A stretch of DNA of 64,000 bases from Vibrio syngnathi (GTDB lineage Bacteria; Pseudomonadota; Gammaproteobacteria; Enterobacterales; Vibrionaceae): assembly GCF_002119525.1 (NCBI RefSeq), contig NZ_CP017916.1, positions 1,798,001-1,862,000 of the forward strand. The letters run 5' to 3'. Below are positions 55,865 through 64,000 of this stretch, piece after piece. The number at the start of each line of letters is the position of its first letter. The stretch's first letter is position 1. The notes under the pieces are model-generated. The model made no database searches. It saw nothing but the letters and a program-made list of their open reading frames with translations, and was not told the DNA's origin. The translations under genes and the position numbers were made by a program.

Positions 55865-56464
55865 ATGAACAAAGACAACTTCCTTCAACAATTCCAGCTC
55901 AACTCTACCGTTGGCTATCACCCAGAATCCATTGAGCGCGTTTCGCACATCAGTGACGACCAATTGCGTAAAGCGGCAGTGGTAGTCGGTTTAGTGGAAC
56001 GAGAAGATGGTTTACACGTCATTTTTACTAAAAGAGCAGCACATCTTAAACATCACCCTGGCCAAATCAGTTTTCCCGGAGGAAAACACGAACTCTCTGA
56101 CCCTTCTATGCAATTCACCGCACTTAGAGAACTCCACGAAGAGGTCGGAATTCGATCGAATCAAGTTAAAATTGTTGGGCAATTACCCACTTTAAGTACC
56201 ATTAGTAAATTTTTAGTTACACCGATTGTTGTAATGGTTGATTCTGACTATAAAGCCATCATCGATGAGAACGAAGTTGCCTCTATTTTTGAGGTGCCAG
56301 CCACCTATATTTTGGACCAAGCCAAGTTACACAGCCACACTGTTAACTTTAAACAAATCAAGCATCGTGTTTTTACGATGCCCTTCCAAGAGCACCTAAT
56401 TTGGGGCGTTACAGCGCAAATCATCCAATCAATGCAACAGCACGTAGTGCAACAAATTACATAG
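55865..56464 (+). CDS. nudL: CoA pyrophosphatase, Nudix hydrolase NudL
   Basis: This 199-residue Nudix enzyme of the CoA-pyrophosphatase group is also called YeaB. The UPF0035 signature leads straight into the Nudix box: FTKRAAHLKHHPGQISFPGG, then GKHELSDPSMQFTALREL and HEEVGI at residues 58-97. It cleaves CoA or related compounds to 4'-phosphopantetheine and adenosine phosphate. Cytoplasmic. A 19-codon frame with a strong ribosome binding site precedes it. Confidence 0.92.
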   Translation: MNKDNFLQQFQLNSTVGYHPESIERVSHISDDQLRKAAVVVGLVEREDGLHVIFTKRAAHLKHHPGQISFPGGKHELSDPSMQFTALRELHEEVGIRSNQVKIVGQLPTLSTISKFLVTPIVVMVDSDYKAIIDENEVASIFEVPATYILDQAKLHSHTVNFKQIKHRVFTMPFQEHLIWGVTAQIIQSMQQHVVQQIT

Positions 56465-56773
56465 AAACTACGTTTTGTTTAATCCTTGTTAACAAATAAC
56501 GGCCTTTCCATGGAACAAATTTATTAATCCAATTTCGCGCAAACGTTTCCCCGATATAATTCTGTACTGAATTACCTTTCGCATAAACAAAACTAATGCC
56601 AAGCATAAACATAAATCACCTGTGGCACGCTATTTTCGTGATCAAAAATCCATTTTTCGCATATCATGTGACACGCCATTTCATTACATGATTTAGATCT
56701 ATTTTTTGTAGAAGAAAATTCTGCAGAATTAGCCCCGACTTATTTCCTGTTCCCAAAAAATGAGTAATTTAAC
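56465..56773 (+). promoter_or_regulatory. sdaC upstream region with PurR-like box and TATAAT
   Basis: This 309-base gap has no gene. GCGCAAACGTTTCCCC at 56537-56552 closely matches the PurR operator (ACGCAAACGTTTTCGT; 10 to 11 of 16). TATAAT follows at 56555-56560, so the box would sit in the promoter spacer. A perfect palindrome AATTCTGCAGAATT lies at 56717-56730, and 7-base arms ATCATGT / ACATGAT flank the middle of the leader. The leader is about 205 bases. Confidence 0.5.
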
Positions 56774-58027
56774 ATGAACACAACAACTTCTTCGGCAAGT
56801 GCCGTTACAGATACAAGCAAGTTTAACTATAAAGATTTTACCTGGTGTCTCTCACTATTCGGTACAGCAGTTGGTGCTGGTGTACTATTCCTTCCAATCA
56901 AAGCTGGCGCGGGTGGTTTTTGGCCACTAGTTATCCTAGCTTTAATCGCGGCACCAATGACTTGGTTCGCACACAAATCTCTAGCTCGTTTTGTACTGTC
57001 TTCTAAGAACCCTGAAGCAGATATTACAGACACAGTTGAAGAACACTTCGGTAAGACTGGCGCAAACCTTATTACTTTCGCTTACTTTTTCGCTATCTAC
57101 CCAATCGTTCTTATATACGGTGTTGGTATCACAAACACGGTTGACTCTTTCCTAGTAAACCAAATGGGCATGGAATCTATTCCTCGTCCTCTTCTTTCTG
57201 GTGCACTTATCCTTGCTATGACAGCAGGTGTTGTATTCGGTAAAGAGCTGATGCTTAAAGCAACTTCAGCAATGGTTTACCCACTAGTATTCATCCTACT
57301 AGCATTGTCTTTCTACCTAGTTCCTGATTGGAACACTTCAATGATGGAAACAAGCCCAGAATGGTCAGCAATGCCTTCTATTATCTGGCTTGCGATTCCA
57401 ATCATCGTGTTCTCTTTCAACCACAGCCCAATCATTTCACAGTTCTCTAAAGAGCAACGTCGTGTGTACGGTGAAGACGCGGTTAAGAAAACTGACGCGA
57501 TCACTGGCGGCGCAGCAATGATGCTGATGGGTTTTGTAATGTTCTTCGTATTCTCTGTAGTACTTTCTCTATCTCCAGAGCAACTAGCAACAGCGCAATC
57601 TCAAAACATCTCGGTTCTTTCTTACCTAGCTAACGTTCATGAGTCTCCACTTATCTCTTACATGGGCCCTCTAGTGGCGTTCGCAGCAATCACTTCTAGC
57701 TACTTCGGTCACTTCCTAGGTGCTCATGAAGGTCTTGTTGGTCTAATCAAGTCTCGCTCTGGTTCTTCAATCAGCACGATTGAGAAAGCATCTCTAGCGT
57801 TCATCGTTGTTACAACTTGGATTGTTGCGGTAGTTAACCCAAGCATCCTAGGTATGATTGAAACAATGGGTGCTCCAATGATTGCAGCTATCCTGTTCCT
57901 AATGCCTGTATTCGCGATGCAGAAAGTACCAGCAATGGCTAAGTACAAAACTTCAGCACCTGTGCAAATCTTTACAGCTTTATGTGGTCTAGCGGCTATT
58001 AGTTCTGTAATCTACGGCGCTCTTTAA
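56774..58027 (+). CDS. sdaC: Serine transporter SdaC, HAAAP family
   Basis: This 417-residue inner-membrane amino acid/proton symporter of the hydroxy/aromatic amino acid permease family has about 11 helices and the typical opening SLFGTAVGAGVLFLPIKAG near 30. IIVFSFNHSPIISQFS near 210 is characteristic of the serine/threonine branch. It lies upstream of sdaA, so imported L-serine would be deaminated at once. An intrinsic terminator separates the two genes. Confidence 0.9.
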   Translation: MNTTTSSASAVTDTSKFNYKDFTWCLSLFGTAVGAGVLFLPIKAGAGGFWPLVILALIAAPMTWFAHKSLARFVLSSKNPEADITDTVEEHFGKTGANLITFAYFFAIYPIVLIYGVGITNTVDSFLVNQMGMESIPRPLLSGALILAMTAGVVFGKELMLKATSAMVYPLVFILLALSFYLVPDWNTSMMETSPEWSAMPSIIWLAIPIIVFSFNHSPIISQFSKEQRRVYGEDAVKKTDAITGGAAMMLMGFVMFFVFSVVLSLSPEQLATAQSQNISVLSYLANVHESPLISYMGPLVAFAAITSSYFGHFLGAHEGLVGLIKSRSGSSISTIEKASLAFIVVTTWIVAVVNPSILGMIETMGAPMIAAILFLMPVFAMQKVPAMAKYKTSAPVQIFTALCGLAAISSVIYGAL

Positions 58028-58041
58028 TCTCAAGCCCTTTT

Positions 58042-58064
58042 TATAAGATGACATCCATCTTATA
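58042..58064 (+). other. Hairpin just after sdaC
   Basis: A perfect 9-bp stem (TATAAGATG / CATCTTATA) with a 5-base loop begins 15 bases after the sdaC stop. No T-run follows; it may stabilise the 3' end or form part of a tandem structure with the terminator at 58101. Confidence 0.5.
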
Positions 58065-58100
58065 TGGCGAGATTAAACAAAAAATATAATGATAATAAAT

Positions 58101-58135
58101 GAGCCTCCCTACTCCCCTTGGGAGGCTCTCTTTTT
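58101..58135 (+). terminator. Terminator between sdaC and sdaA
   Basis: A 9-bp GC-rich stem (GAGCCTCCC / GGGAGGCTC) with a 10-base loop is followed by TCTTTTT. Its T-run ends right at the sdaA ribosome binding site (GAGG), 13 bases before the sdaA start, so sdaA expression depends on read-through. Confidence 0.85.
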
Positions 58136-58147
58136 GAGGTAATCGCT

Positions 58148-59509
58148 ATGATTAGTGTATTTGATATCTATAAAATCGGTGTTGGTCCATCGAGCTCACA
58201 TACAGTTGGACCAATGAAAGCGGGTAAAGAATTTATTGATGACCTACGTTCAATGGGAAAATTGCGCGACATCACTAAAATCACCGTGGACGTATATGGA
58301 TCACTATCACTGACAGGGAAAGGTCACCACACAGATATCGCAATCATCATGGGTCTTGCTGGCAATACTCCTGAGCGTGTTGATATCGATTCTATTGCAG
58401 GCTTCATTGCTCGAGTAGAAGAAACTGAACGTCTACCTGTTGGTATGCACTGTCATACTGTTTCGTTCCCTAAAGATGGCGGAATGAACTTCCACACGAG
58501 CAACCTTTCTCTACACGAGAATGGCATGAGCATTCATGCTTGGGTTGATGACGAAGTCGCATACTCAAAAACGTACTACTCAATTGGTGGCGGTTTCATC
58601 GTTGACGAAGAGAACTTCGGCAAAGAAGAAGAGAACCCAATTAAAGCACCTTACGAATTCACAACAGCTGAAGAGTTGGTTAATCAGTGTAAAGAAAGTG
58701 GTCTTTCTATCAGTACACTGGTTATGAAAAACCAAGCCGCTTTCCACTCAGACGAAGAGTCTCGTACTTACTTCGCTAATATCTGGAAAACGATGCGTGA
58801 GTGTATGGATCGCGGTATGAATACTGAAGGTATCTTACCTGGTCCACTACGTGTACCTCGTCGTGCTGCTGCACTTCGCCAACAACTGATCACGTCAGAA
58901 AAAACAACTAACGATCCAATGACAGTTGTTGACTGGGTGAACATGTTTGCTTTCGCAGTAAACGAAGAGAACGCAGCTGGCGGTCGTGTAGTAACGGCAC
59001 CAACAAACGGCGCATGTGGCATCATCCCTGCTGTATTGGCCTACTACGATAAGTTCATTCAAACAGTAACAGAGAAAGACTACATCCGTTACTTCGCAGC
59101 TTCTGGCGCGATCGGTGGTCTTTACAAGCGTAACGCTTCTATCTCTGGTGCTGAAGTTGGCTGTCAGGGTGAAGTTGGTGTGGCGTGTTCTATGGCTGCT
59201 GCTGGTCTTGCTGAGCTTATGGGTGGTAGCCCAGAGCAAGTATGTATGGCTGCTGAAATCGGCATGGAGCACAACTTAGGTCTAACGTGTGACCCAGTTG
59301 CTGGACAAGTACAAGTACCATGTATCGAGCGCAACGGTATTGCTGCAGTTAAAGCAATCAACTCGACTCGTATGGCACTTCGTCGTTCTTCTGCTCCTAC
59401 TGTTTCTCTAGATAAAGTTATCGAAACTATGCTAGAAACCGGTAAAGACATGAACGCTAAATACCGTGAGACTTCTCAAGGTGGTTTGGCTGTTAAAGTG
59501 GTTTGCTAG
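58148..59509 (+). CDS. sdaA: L-serine ammonia-lyase SdaA
   Basis: This 453-residue iron-sulfur L-serine deaminase forms pyruvate and ammonia. The beta domain opens MISVFDIYKIGVGPSSSHTVGPMKAG. The alpha domain has cluster cysteines around NGACGIIPAVL, AEVGCQGEVGVACSMAAAGLAELMGG and EHNLGLTCDPVAGQVQVPCIERN. Single-chain length and motifs fit SdaA/SdaB of gammaproteobacteria. The ATG at 58148 was chosen (GAGG 8 bases upstream); an earlier in-frame ATG would start inside the terminator stem. Confidence 0.94.
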   Translation: MISVFDIYKIGVGPSSSHTVGPMKAGKEFIDDLRSMGKLRDITKITVDVYGSLSLTGKGHHTDIAIIMGLAGNTPERVDIDSIAGFIARVEETERLPVGMHCHTVSFPKDGGMNFHTSNLSLHENGMSIHAWVDDEVAYSKTYYSIGGGFIVDEENFGKEEENPIKAPYEFTTAEELVNQCKESGLSISTLVMKNQAAFHSDEESRTYFANIWKTMRECMDRGMNTEGILPGPLRVPRRAAALRQQLITSEKTTNDPMTVVDWVNMFAFAVNEENAAGGRVVTAPTNGACGIIPAVLAYYDKFIQTVTEKDYIRYFAASGAIGGLYKRNASISGAEVGCQGEVGVACSMAAAGLAELMGGSPEQVCMAAEIGMEHNLGLTCDPVAGQVQVPCIERNGIAAVKAINSTRMALRRSSAPTVSLDKVIETMLETGKDMNAKYRETSQGGLAVKVVC

Positions 59510-59566
59510 TTCATATTAGCTAACAAGCCAACCTCTCATTCAATCTGATTGTAATGAGCAGATACT

Positions 59567-59597
59567 AAAAAGGAACGCCGATGCGTTCCTTTTTTTG
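59567..59597 (+). terminator. Terminator after sdaA
   Basis: A 12-bp stem (AAAAAGGAACGC / GCGTTCCTTTTT) with a CGAT loop ends in a T-run. The A-run on its left may also serve the convergent tyrP transcript. Confidence 0.92.
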
Positions 59598-59661
59598 TAT
59601 CTAAATTTCGTAACTGATATCTAAGATGCTCGATTCACACCTTAGACAGTTGACCCAAAAA

Positions 59662-60816
59662 CTAGATCACTTGTGAGATAAGCAAGAAGCAGCCAAACAA
59701 CAATGAGAAAAGTAACATTGGTTTGCCACCTTCTGCGCTATATCTATCTTCTGCTACTTTAATGAAACGCTGCTTGTGAACCATAACAAGAGGAACGAAC
59801 ACAGCTAGGAACACCAAGATGATGCCTGCGTAGTTTAATACTTGTAGGAACTTGTCAGCAGCAAGCAACGAACCTGCCAAAGGCAAGATAAAGCTAATGC
59901 AGTAAGTAACCGCTGTGTTTTGGTTGAACATGTCTTTGTTCTGGTTGAACAACGCCATCGCCACACCAAAGAAAGAGGTCAACAACGCCAAGCCCGTGAA
60001 GGTAGACAGAACGTTACCCACCCAAGGAGACTGAGCTTCAAACGCCGCCATCAAGTCAGACACGTTCTTGAAGCTTCTAAATTGCTCTTCACTCAAGTTA
60101 CCGACCACAGCAAACAACCAGCACAAGTAGCACACTAATGGGATCAGAGAACCTACGATCACCATGTTACGCAACTGTTTGTCTGTCGCTTCGTGGTTGT
60201 AAGAAACCAAGGTTGGAATCACAACCATAAAGCCAAAGCTTGTGAATAGGATGGCACTGGTTTTGATGAGGTCAATGTGATCATGACTGGTTACTTGCAT
60301 CAAGTTATCTTGAGTCATGCTCGGCGCCAAGAACGTCATGGTTGCAAACAGGCTCGCTAGCATCACGAAGAACAACGCACGATTCAGTTTATCAATTACA
60401 CCAGTACCACTCGCGACTACGGCACCCGCAAGCAAGGTAAACACGATTTGGCTCGTGGTAGCGGTGATCTCAACGCCAAAGTTAGACAGTAACTTACTCA
60501 GCAAGTCACCCGCACCCAGAATGTAAGCCATTAATAGGCAAATCAGTAACGCGTAAAGTAGGCCGTTAGTAATCAACTGCCCTTGTTTGCCCAGTGTTTT
60601 TCGAGCAATAGAGTTTAACCCTAGACCGCCACCGGCTTTGATGGTCGCTTCTAGAAGTAGTAATGCTGCGTAAGTCGTACCGAAACAGATCAGTACCATA
60701 AGCAGTGTGCCGTAAAGCAATCCGAATTGAGCTAATACCATCGGGATCGCAAGCATACCAGCACCGAGAGCGGTACCAGCGATAATTAGGGAGCTACCCA
60801 TCATTTTAATATTCAT
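59662..60816 (-). CDS. tyrP: Tyrosine/aromatic amino acid transporter, TyrP type
   Basis: This 384-residue HAAAP-family proton symporter has about 11 helices. It aligns by eye with E. coli TyrP (GSSLIIAGTALGAGMLAIPMVLAQFGL near 7, LLLLEATIKAGGGLGLNSIARKTLG near 52, ILFTSFGFMVVIPTLVSYNHEA near 190). Tryptophan transport (Mtr) cannot be excluded from sequence alone. It is convergent with sdaA. The upstream region contains only a weak TyrR-box-like match (near 61070-61090) and an aromatic-codon-rich frame. Confidence 0.87.
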   Translation of the reverse strand: MNIKMMGSSLIIAGTALGAGMLAIPMVLAQFGLLYGTLLMVLICFGTTYAALLLLEATIKAGGGLGLNSIARKTLGKQGQLITNGLLYALLICLLMAYILGAGDLLSKLLSNFGVEITATTSQIVFTLLAGAVVASGTGVIDKLNRALFFVMLASLFATMTFLAPSMTQDNLMQVTSHDHIDLIKTSAILFTSFGFMVVIPTLVSYNHEATDKQLRNMVIVGSLIPLVCYLCWLFAVVGNLSEEQFRSFKNVSDLMAAFEAQSPWVGNVLSTFTGLALLTSFFGVAMALFNQNKDMFNQNTAVTYCISFILPLAGSLLAADKFLQVLNYAGIILVFLAVFVPLVMVHKQRFIKVAEDRYSAEGGKPMLLFSLLFGCFLLISQVI

Positions 60817-61375
60817 TGTTTTTAACTTATTTGTTTAGTTTTTATAGGTGTGAGTCTTTGTACATCGAGCGGATGACAAAGGCATTCAGATAGAAATAAA
60901 GTTATAAAACGAATAACAATAGGAGCGATAAGTGGTAAAGAAGCGTGCAGAGACGTGGTCGAACAGGGCGTTCAAAGAAGATCTTGTCTTAAAAGAGGTA
61001 AAACGAGCAGTGTGAGTAAGCATTAACTGATGTGGTGAACCTTCCGTAGGTTCAATAATCGGCGATGTAATCTTGAATTTCATGTATGTGTCCAATAATT
61101 GAGTCACATTCCATAGTATTTGAAGCAGCGTATCCGTTGCTGCCCTACCTCTATCATAGAGGTCTTTTCATCTTATCGAATGAGCCTCGAAACACAACGC
61201 TATAACCACAATTTTTGCTATTAAATTGAACAAAACGGCCATTTGGATATAAATCAACCACCAAGCCACTTAAACCAATCATCATCATTAATAAAAACTC
61301 ACCACATAAATACACCCACTCCATCAACAACAAAGCTTGTATAAAGAACACCCATACATATATGACAGCCACAAA
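60817..61375 (-). promoter_or_regulatory. Long tyrP leader region, no firm gene
   Basis: About 560 bases lie between tyrP and the queD terminator. On the minus strand they hold stem-loops at 61147-61163 (7-bp arms ACCTCTA / TAGAGGT), 61036-61054 (TGAACCT / AGGTTCA) and 60861-60886 (CTTTGT / ACAAAG with an inner stem). A GTG-started frame at 60886-61107 ends in FFTTYRSYCYSFYNFISI, dense in Phe and Tyr codons. A shorter frame from near 61114 ends DYIADY beside the second stem-loop. No T-run terminator is present, so attenuation is only a possibility. The minus-strand frame at 61154-61372 looks random. Confidence 0.4.
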
Positions 61376-61399
61376 AAAGGCGCTCTTGTGAGCGCCTTT
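61376..61399 (-). terminator. Terminator of queD
   Basis: A perfect 10-bp stem (AAAGGCGCTC / GAGCGCCTTT) with a 4-base loop runs into a T-run on the minus strand, 99 bases after the queD stop. Confidence 0.85.
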
Positions 61400-61498
61400 G
61401 AAGCTTTGAAGACTATAACCATAAAAACGATATTGAATACTATCGTATTGAAGGCCATTACTTTAAAAATATAGCTTTGAAATTACAGTCTCGAAACC

Positions 61499-61861
61499 TT
61501 ATTCACCGCGGTAGATACAACCCGCTGTGCATGTTTCTTTAATCTCAACCTTGCTCAAAAGTGGCAAGCTTGGTTTTAGTTCGTTCCAGATCCACTTAGC
61601 CAATACTTCACTTGTCGGGTTTTCTAAACCTTCAATGTCGTTTAAGTAGTAATGGTCTAAACGGTCGTAAATGGGTTTGAATACAGCTTTAATTTCAGAA
61701 AAGTCGATTACCCAACCAGTATGCGGATCAACTTCGCCTTCTACGTACAAACGAACAAGAAAAGAGTGGCCATGCAAACGACCGCACTTATGCCCTTCTG
61801 GCACGTGTGGAAGATGGTGGGCTGCTTCAAACATAAACTCTTTGTATAACTCAGATCTCAT
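61499..61861 (-). CDS. queD: 6-carboxytetrahydropterin synthase QueD
   Basis: This 120-residue enzyme makes 6-carboxy-5,6,7,8-tetrahydropterin from dihydroneopterin triphosphate, the second step to queuosine. Zinc-ligand histidines are in [10 protein letters not shown] and CGRLHGHSF; a catalytic Cys precedes the latter. [10 protein letters not shown] and DHYYLNDI are family blocks, ending in [12 protein letters not shown]. The ATG at 61861 gives the usual length; an upstream frame start adds 16 unlikely residues. I saw no preQ1 riboswitch upstream. Confidence 0.93.
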   Translation of the reverse strand: MRSELYKEFMFEAAHHLPHVPEGHKCGRLHGHSFLVRLYVEGEVDPHTGWVIDFSEIKAVFKPIYDRLDHYYLNDIEGLENPTSEVLAKWIWNELKPSLPLLSKVEIKETCTAGCIYRGE

Positions 61862-62087
61862 TGTGTTTCTCAGGCTAAAAAAATGACACGCAATTTTACG
61901 TAAAACCAATACACACTACAAGTTCTATCACCACTGTACGGCCTTATTAGCTGCAAGGGGGAGCTTGTTGCTAGCCACTCACTTGAGTCACAATAAAACA
62001 CATATAAAGATGGCTTGAAAATTACCATACGCTTAACCTTCTCGCCCATTGAGAAACAAACCCGCTACATCACAGAAACATAACCAC

Positions 62088-62114
62088 AACCGGAGTGTGG
62101 TCACACAATCGGTT
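62088..62114 (+). other. Inverted repeat before the chemoreceptor gene
   Basis: AACCG and CGGTT flank an inner palindrome GTGTGGTCACAC, 74 bases before the listed start. The inner part loosely resembles a CRP half-site arrangement, but the spacing does not fit CRP. Role unknown. Confidence 0.35.
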
Positions 62115-62187
62115 ATACCTCATAGGTGGTAGAGCCGCTTACACGTAAAGTATGCATGTCATTATACTTAATAAAAACAAACACCTT

Positions 62188-63822
62188 ATGCGCTCAACAA
62201 TCACCTTTAAAATCCTAGTAGCCCTCGCCATTGTGTTCACTTTCTTGCTTGCAATATCGACTTACTTTCAATATTCGCAGCAAAAGCAACTTGTAAACTC
62301 TGTGTTAAGTGAGCAGCTTCACGATAAGGCAAGCAACTATTTCGATAGCCTTAATATGATGATGCTAACAGGAACCATGGCACAGAAAGAGACCCTTCGT
62401 CAGAAAGCGTTAGCGCAAGAAGGCATTGAAAATGTTCGTGTACTGCGCGCTGATGCAGTGAGCAAGTTGTACGGACCTGGCAATGAAAACCAAACGCCTG
62501 TCGATGATATTGATAAACGAGCGCTAGCGGGTGAAACCGTTATCGAGCCCTTTTCTGCCGACTGGGGGAAAGGCTTGGTTATTGCTTTGCCAATGAAATC
62601 GAGTGAAGATTACCGAGGTACCAATTGTGTGGCCTGTCATATGGCGCCACAAGGTGAAGTATTGGGTGCGATTCGCCTCGAATATAACCTCAGCCACGTC
62701 AACTCACTGATCAACACTCAAACCATGGCCGCTATTGGTATTATGGCGGTGATCTCTTTTGCTGGTTTCGTGTTAACCATGGGGCTGGTTCGTAAAATCA
62801 TCGTTCGCCCTCTTCAACAGACATCTCGCTTTATGACCCAAGTCAGCAGCGATAAAAACCTATCCACTCGGCTGCCCGAACAAAGTAAAGATGAGATTGG
62901 AACACTGGCTAACTCTATTAACTCGTTCATGGGCACCGTTTCCGACAGTTTGGAAAAGGTACAAAACACCTCACATAAGTTGAATGCGTCTGCCAATCAA
63001 CTGACCAGCGTTGCGCACATTACCGAACAAGCAGCCAGTGATCAGCAGAATGAAACGGCTGAAGTACAAAACAATGTTGAAGGGATACAGGCACAGCAAG
63101 TCAATGTAGAACAAGCAACTTTAACGGCTTCAGAGCTTATCAATCACACCGCCGATGTGGCGTGTAAGAGTGCCAATCAAGCACATGATGCAAGCAGTGA
63201 GATAAAGAACCTAGTTAGCAGTATTGAAGAAGTAAAACACAAGATACAGACACTTAATGAGCAAACAGGAGAGGTATCTTCAATATTGGGGGTTATTCGA
63301 GGTATTGCAGACCAAACCAACCTTCTAGCCTTAAATGCGGCGATTGAAGCGGCTCGTGCGGGAGAACAAGGACGGGGCTTTGCGGTAGTAGCAGATGAAG
63401 TTCGTGATCTTGCATCACGAACGGCAGAGGCAACTGGCAGTATTGAATCGATTATCCATCAGTTCCAACAAGGTAGCGAAGAGTCGTTAACTTCTGCCGA
63501 CCGTGTTTGCGAACAAGCGCATCAAAGCTCAACAGATATCGACGCACTGTCCGTTGAAATGAACGGTGTCGTTGAAGAAATGAAACAAGTGTTGGCTCAT
63601 GCACAAAATATTCAACAACAGACGCAATCCACCACACACGCGACTCAAGATGTTCAACAAAAGGTTGAAACCATCACTTCTCACGCAGACAACACATCAC
63701 AATCTGCGGCCGAGACTCGTGGAATCAGTAATGATTTAGAAGAGCTGTCTGATCACCTTGAATCTCTTATCAACCAATTCACCTTATCGAACTCAAATAG
63801 CAACGAGAAAAGCCAGTCATAA
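62188..63822 (+). CDS. Methyl-accepting chemotaxis protein with c-type heme sensor
   Basis: This transmembrane chemoreceptor has about 544 residues. Helix 1 is at residues 7-24 and a periplasmic sensor domain at about 30-175 contains [21 protein letters not shown], a CxxCH covalent heme-c site (Cys147, Cys150, His151 from the listed start). Helix 2 is at about 178-201, followed by a HAMP domain and the signalling hairpin [33 protein letters not shown]. This sensor type occurs in Geobacter heme-containing receptors and would sense redox state or gas. The ATG at 62188 gives the typical N-terminus; one at 62152 is possible; neither has a strong ribosome binding site. Confidence 0.9.
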   Translation: MRSTITFKILVALAIVFTFLLAISTYFQYSQQKQLVNSVLSEQLHDKASNYFDSLNMMMLTGTMAQKETLRQKALAQEGIENVRVLRADAVSKLYGPGNENQTPVDDIDKRALAGETVIEPFSADWGKGLVIALPMKSSEDYRGTNCVACHMAPQGEVLGAIRLEYNLSHVNSLINTQTMAAIGIMAVISFAGFVLTMGLVRKIIVRPLQQTSRFMTQVSSDKNLSTRLPEQSKDEIGTLANSINSFMGTVSDSLEKVQNTSHKLNASANQLTSVAHITEQAASDQQNETAEVQNNVEGIQAQQVNVEQATLTASELINHTADVACKSANQAHDASSEIKNLVSSIEEVKHKIQTLNEQTGEVSSILGVIRGIADQTNLLALNAAIEAARAGEQGRGFAVVADEVRDLASRTAEATGSIESIIHQFQQGSEESLTSADRVCEQAHQSSTDIDALSVEMNGVVEEMKQVLAHAQNIQQQTQSTTHATQDVQQKVETITSHADNTSQSAAETRGISNDLEELSDHLESLINQFTLSNSNSNEKSQS

Positions 63823-63856
63823 GTCGGTAGAGTTCTCCCTGCTGACATCAACCAAA

Positions 63857-63880
63857 AAAGCGCTCAAAGATGAGCGCTTT
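63857..63880 (+). terminator. Terminator of the chemoreceptor gene
   Basis: A 10-bp stem (AAAGCGCTCA / TGAGCGCTTT) with a 4-base loop lies 34 bases after the stop, followed by ATCTTC. A-rich flank on the left may also serve a leftward transcript. Confidence 0.75.
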
Positions 63881-63910
63881 ATCTTCATAACAATGTCTAG
63901 TTCAGGCTTT

Positions 63911-63934
63911 AAGATTTTAAGATTTTAAGATTTT
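63911..63934. repeat. Octamer tandem repeat (AAGATTTT)3
   Basis: Three perfect copies of AAGATTTT plus a partial fourth lie downstream of the stop of the partial gene at the right edge. No function assigned. Confidence 0.85.
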
Positions 63935-63954
63935 AAGAGCACCTTAAACCACGA

Positions 63955-64000
63955 TTAGTGCGTAATGGAAACCGCAGTTAAATCTTTATGCTTGTGGTAC
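63955..64000 (-). CDS. C-terminal end of an unidentified gene (partial)
   Basis: The last 14 or so codons of a minus-strand frame read YHKHKDLTAVSITH, then a TAA stop. It looks protein-like and is placed where a neighbour of the chemoreceptor would end. Too short to identify; it may be chance. Confidence 0.35.
   Translation of the reverse strand, partial: YHKHKDLTAVSITH

Noticed and set aside
61154..61372. 72-codon minus-strand frame between tyrP and queD
   Set aside because: AT-rich random composition; it begins directly behind the queD terminator with no ribosome binding site.
61862..62151. preQ1 riboswitch upstream of queD
   Set aside because: No compact pseudoknot-type preQ1 motif is visible; only a TTTTACGTAAAA palindrome is present on the leader.

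Overview
The window looks like a piece of the main chromosome of a marine Vibrio, probably of the V. splendidus type. The grounds are gene content and order: pheS-pheT beside a hemerythrin diguanylate cyclase, ycjX-ycjF-tyrR-rimJ, class I fumarase divergent from pabB, sdaC-sdaA, tyrP and queD. Moderate GC, AT-rich gaps, and several outer-membrane barrel genes fit. I saw no rRNA, tRNA, insertion sequence, integrase or CRISPR array. Accessory modules are set between housekeeping blocks. Family assignments are made by reading motifs, without database searches.

Layout. 1-2.7 kb: start of pheT, pheS with its promoter, and a hemerythrin-GGDEF protein. 2.9-8.5 kb: an RND transporter / LolA-like / outer-membrane barrel operon beside a TetR gene, with four matching palindromic operators. 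9.0-10.7 kb: a DnaT-like gene overlapping a gene that resembles the phage lambda P helicase loader, with hexamer and heptamer tandem repeats. 10.8-15.5 kb: a small barrel protein and hrpA. 15.7-29.8 kb: a long minus-strand sugar locus (GH3 glucosidase, unknown membrane-anchored protein, two permeases, binding protein, LacI regulator, about 1,120-residue GH94 phosphorylase, ABC ATPase, OmpG-like porin, secreted glucanase-like enzyme). It fits import and phosphorolysis of beta-1,2-glucan (sophoro-oligosaccharides). 29.8-36.8 kb: MipA/OmpV barrel, an acidic repeat protein, PhoD-like phosphatase, TerB protein, DEDDh exonuclease, CHASE-GGDEF protein.

36.9-42.7 kb: a likely heat-shock promoter, a membrane-anchored coiled-coil DUF2760 protein, and two non-canonical Hsp70 proteins. 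42.8-49.1 kb: small and DUF2947 proteins, rimJ, tyrR with a perfect 26-bp TyrR-box palindrome upstream, ycjF, ycjX, a small membrane protein. 49.3-56.5 kb: class I fumarase, pabB, a barrel protein, an H-NOX / hybrid histidine kinase pair, and nudL. 56.5-64 kb: sdaC with a PurR-like box, sdaA, tyrP with an aromatic-codon-rich leader, queD, a chemotaxis receptor with a c-type heme motif, and the last codons of another gene.

Together the window shows core translation, aromatic amino acid, serine and queuosine functions. Added to these are three modules worth attention: the RND/LolA-like envelope system, the putative beta-1,2-glucan locus, and the DUF2760-Hsp70-Hsp70 cluster.
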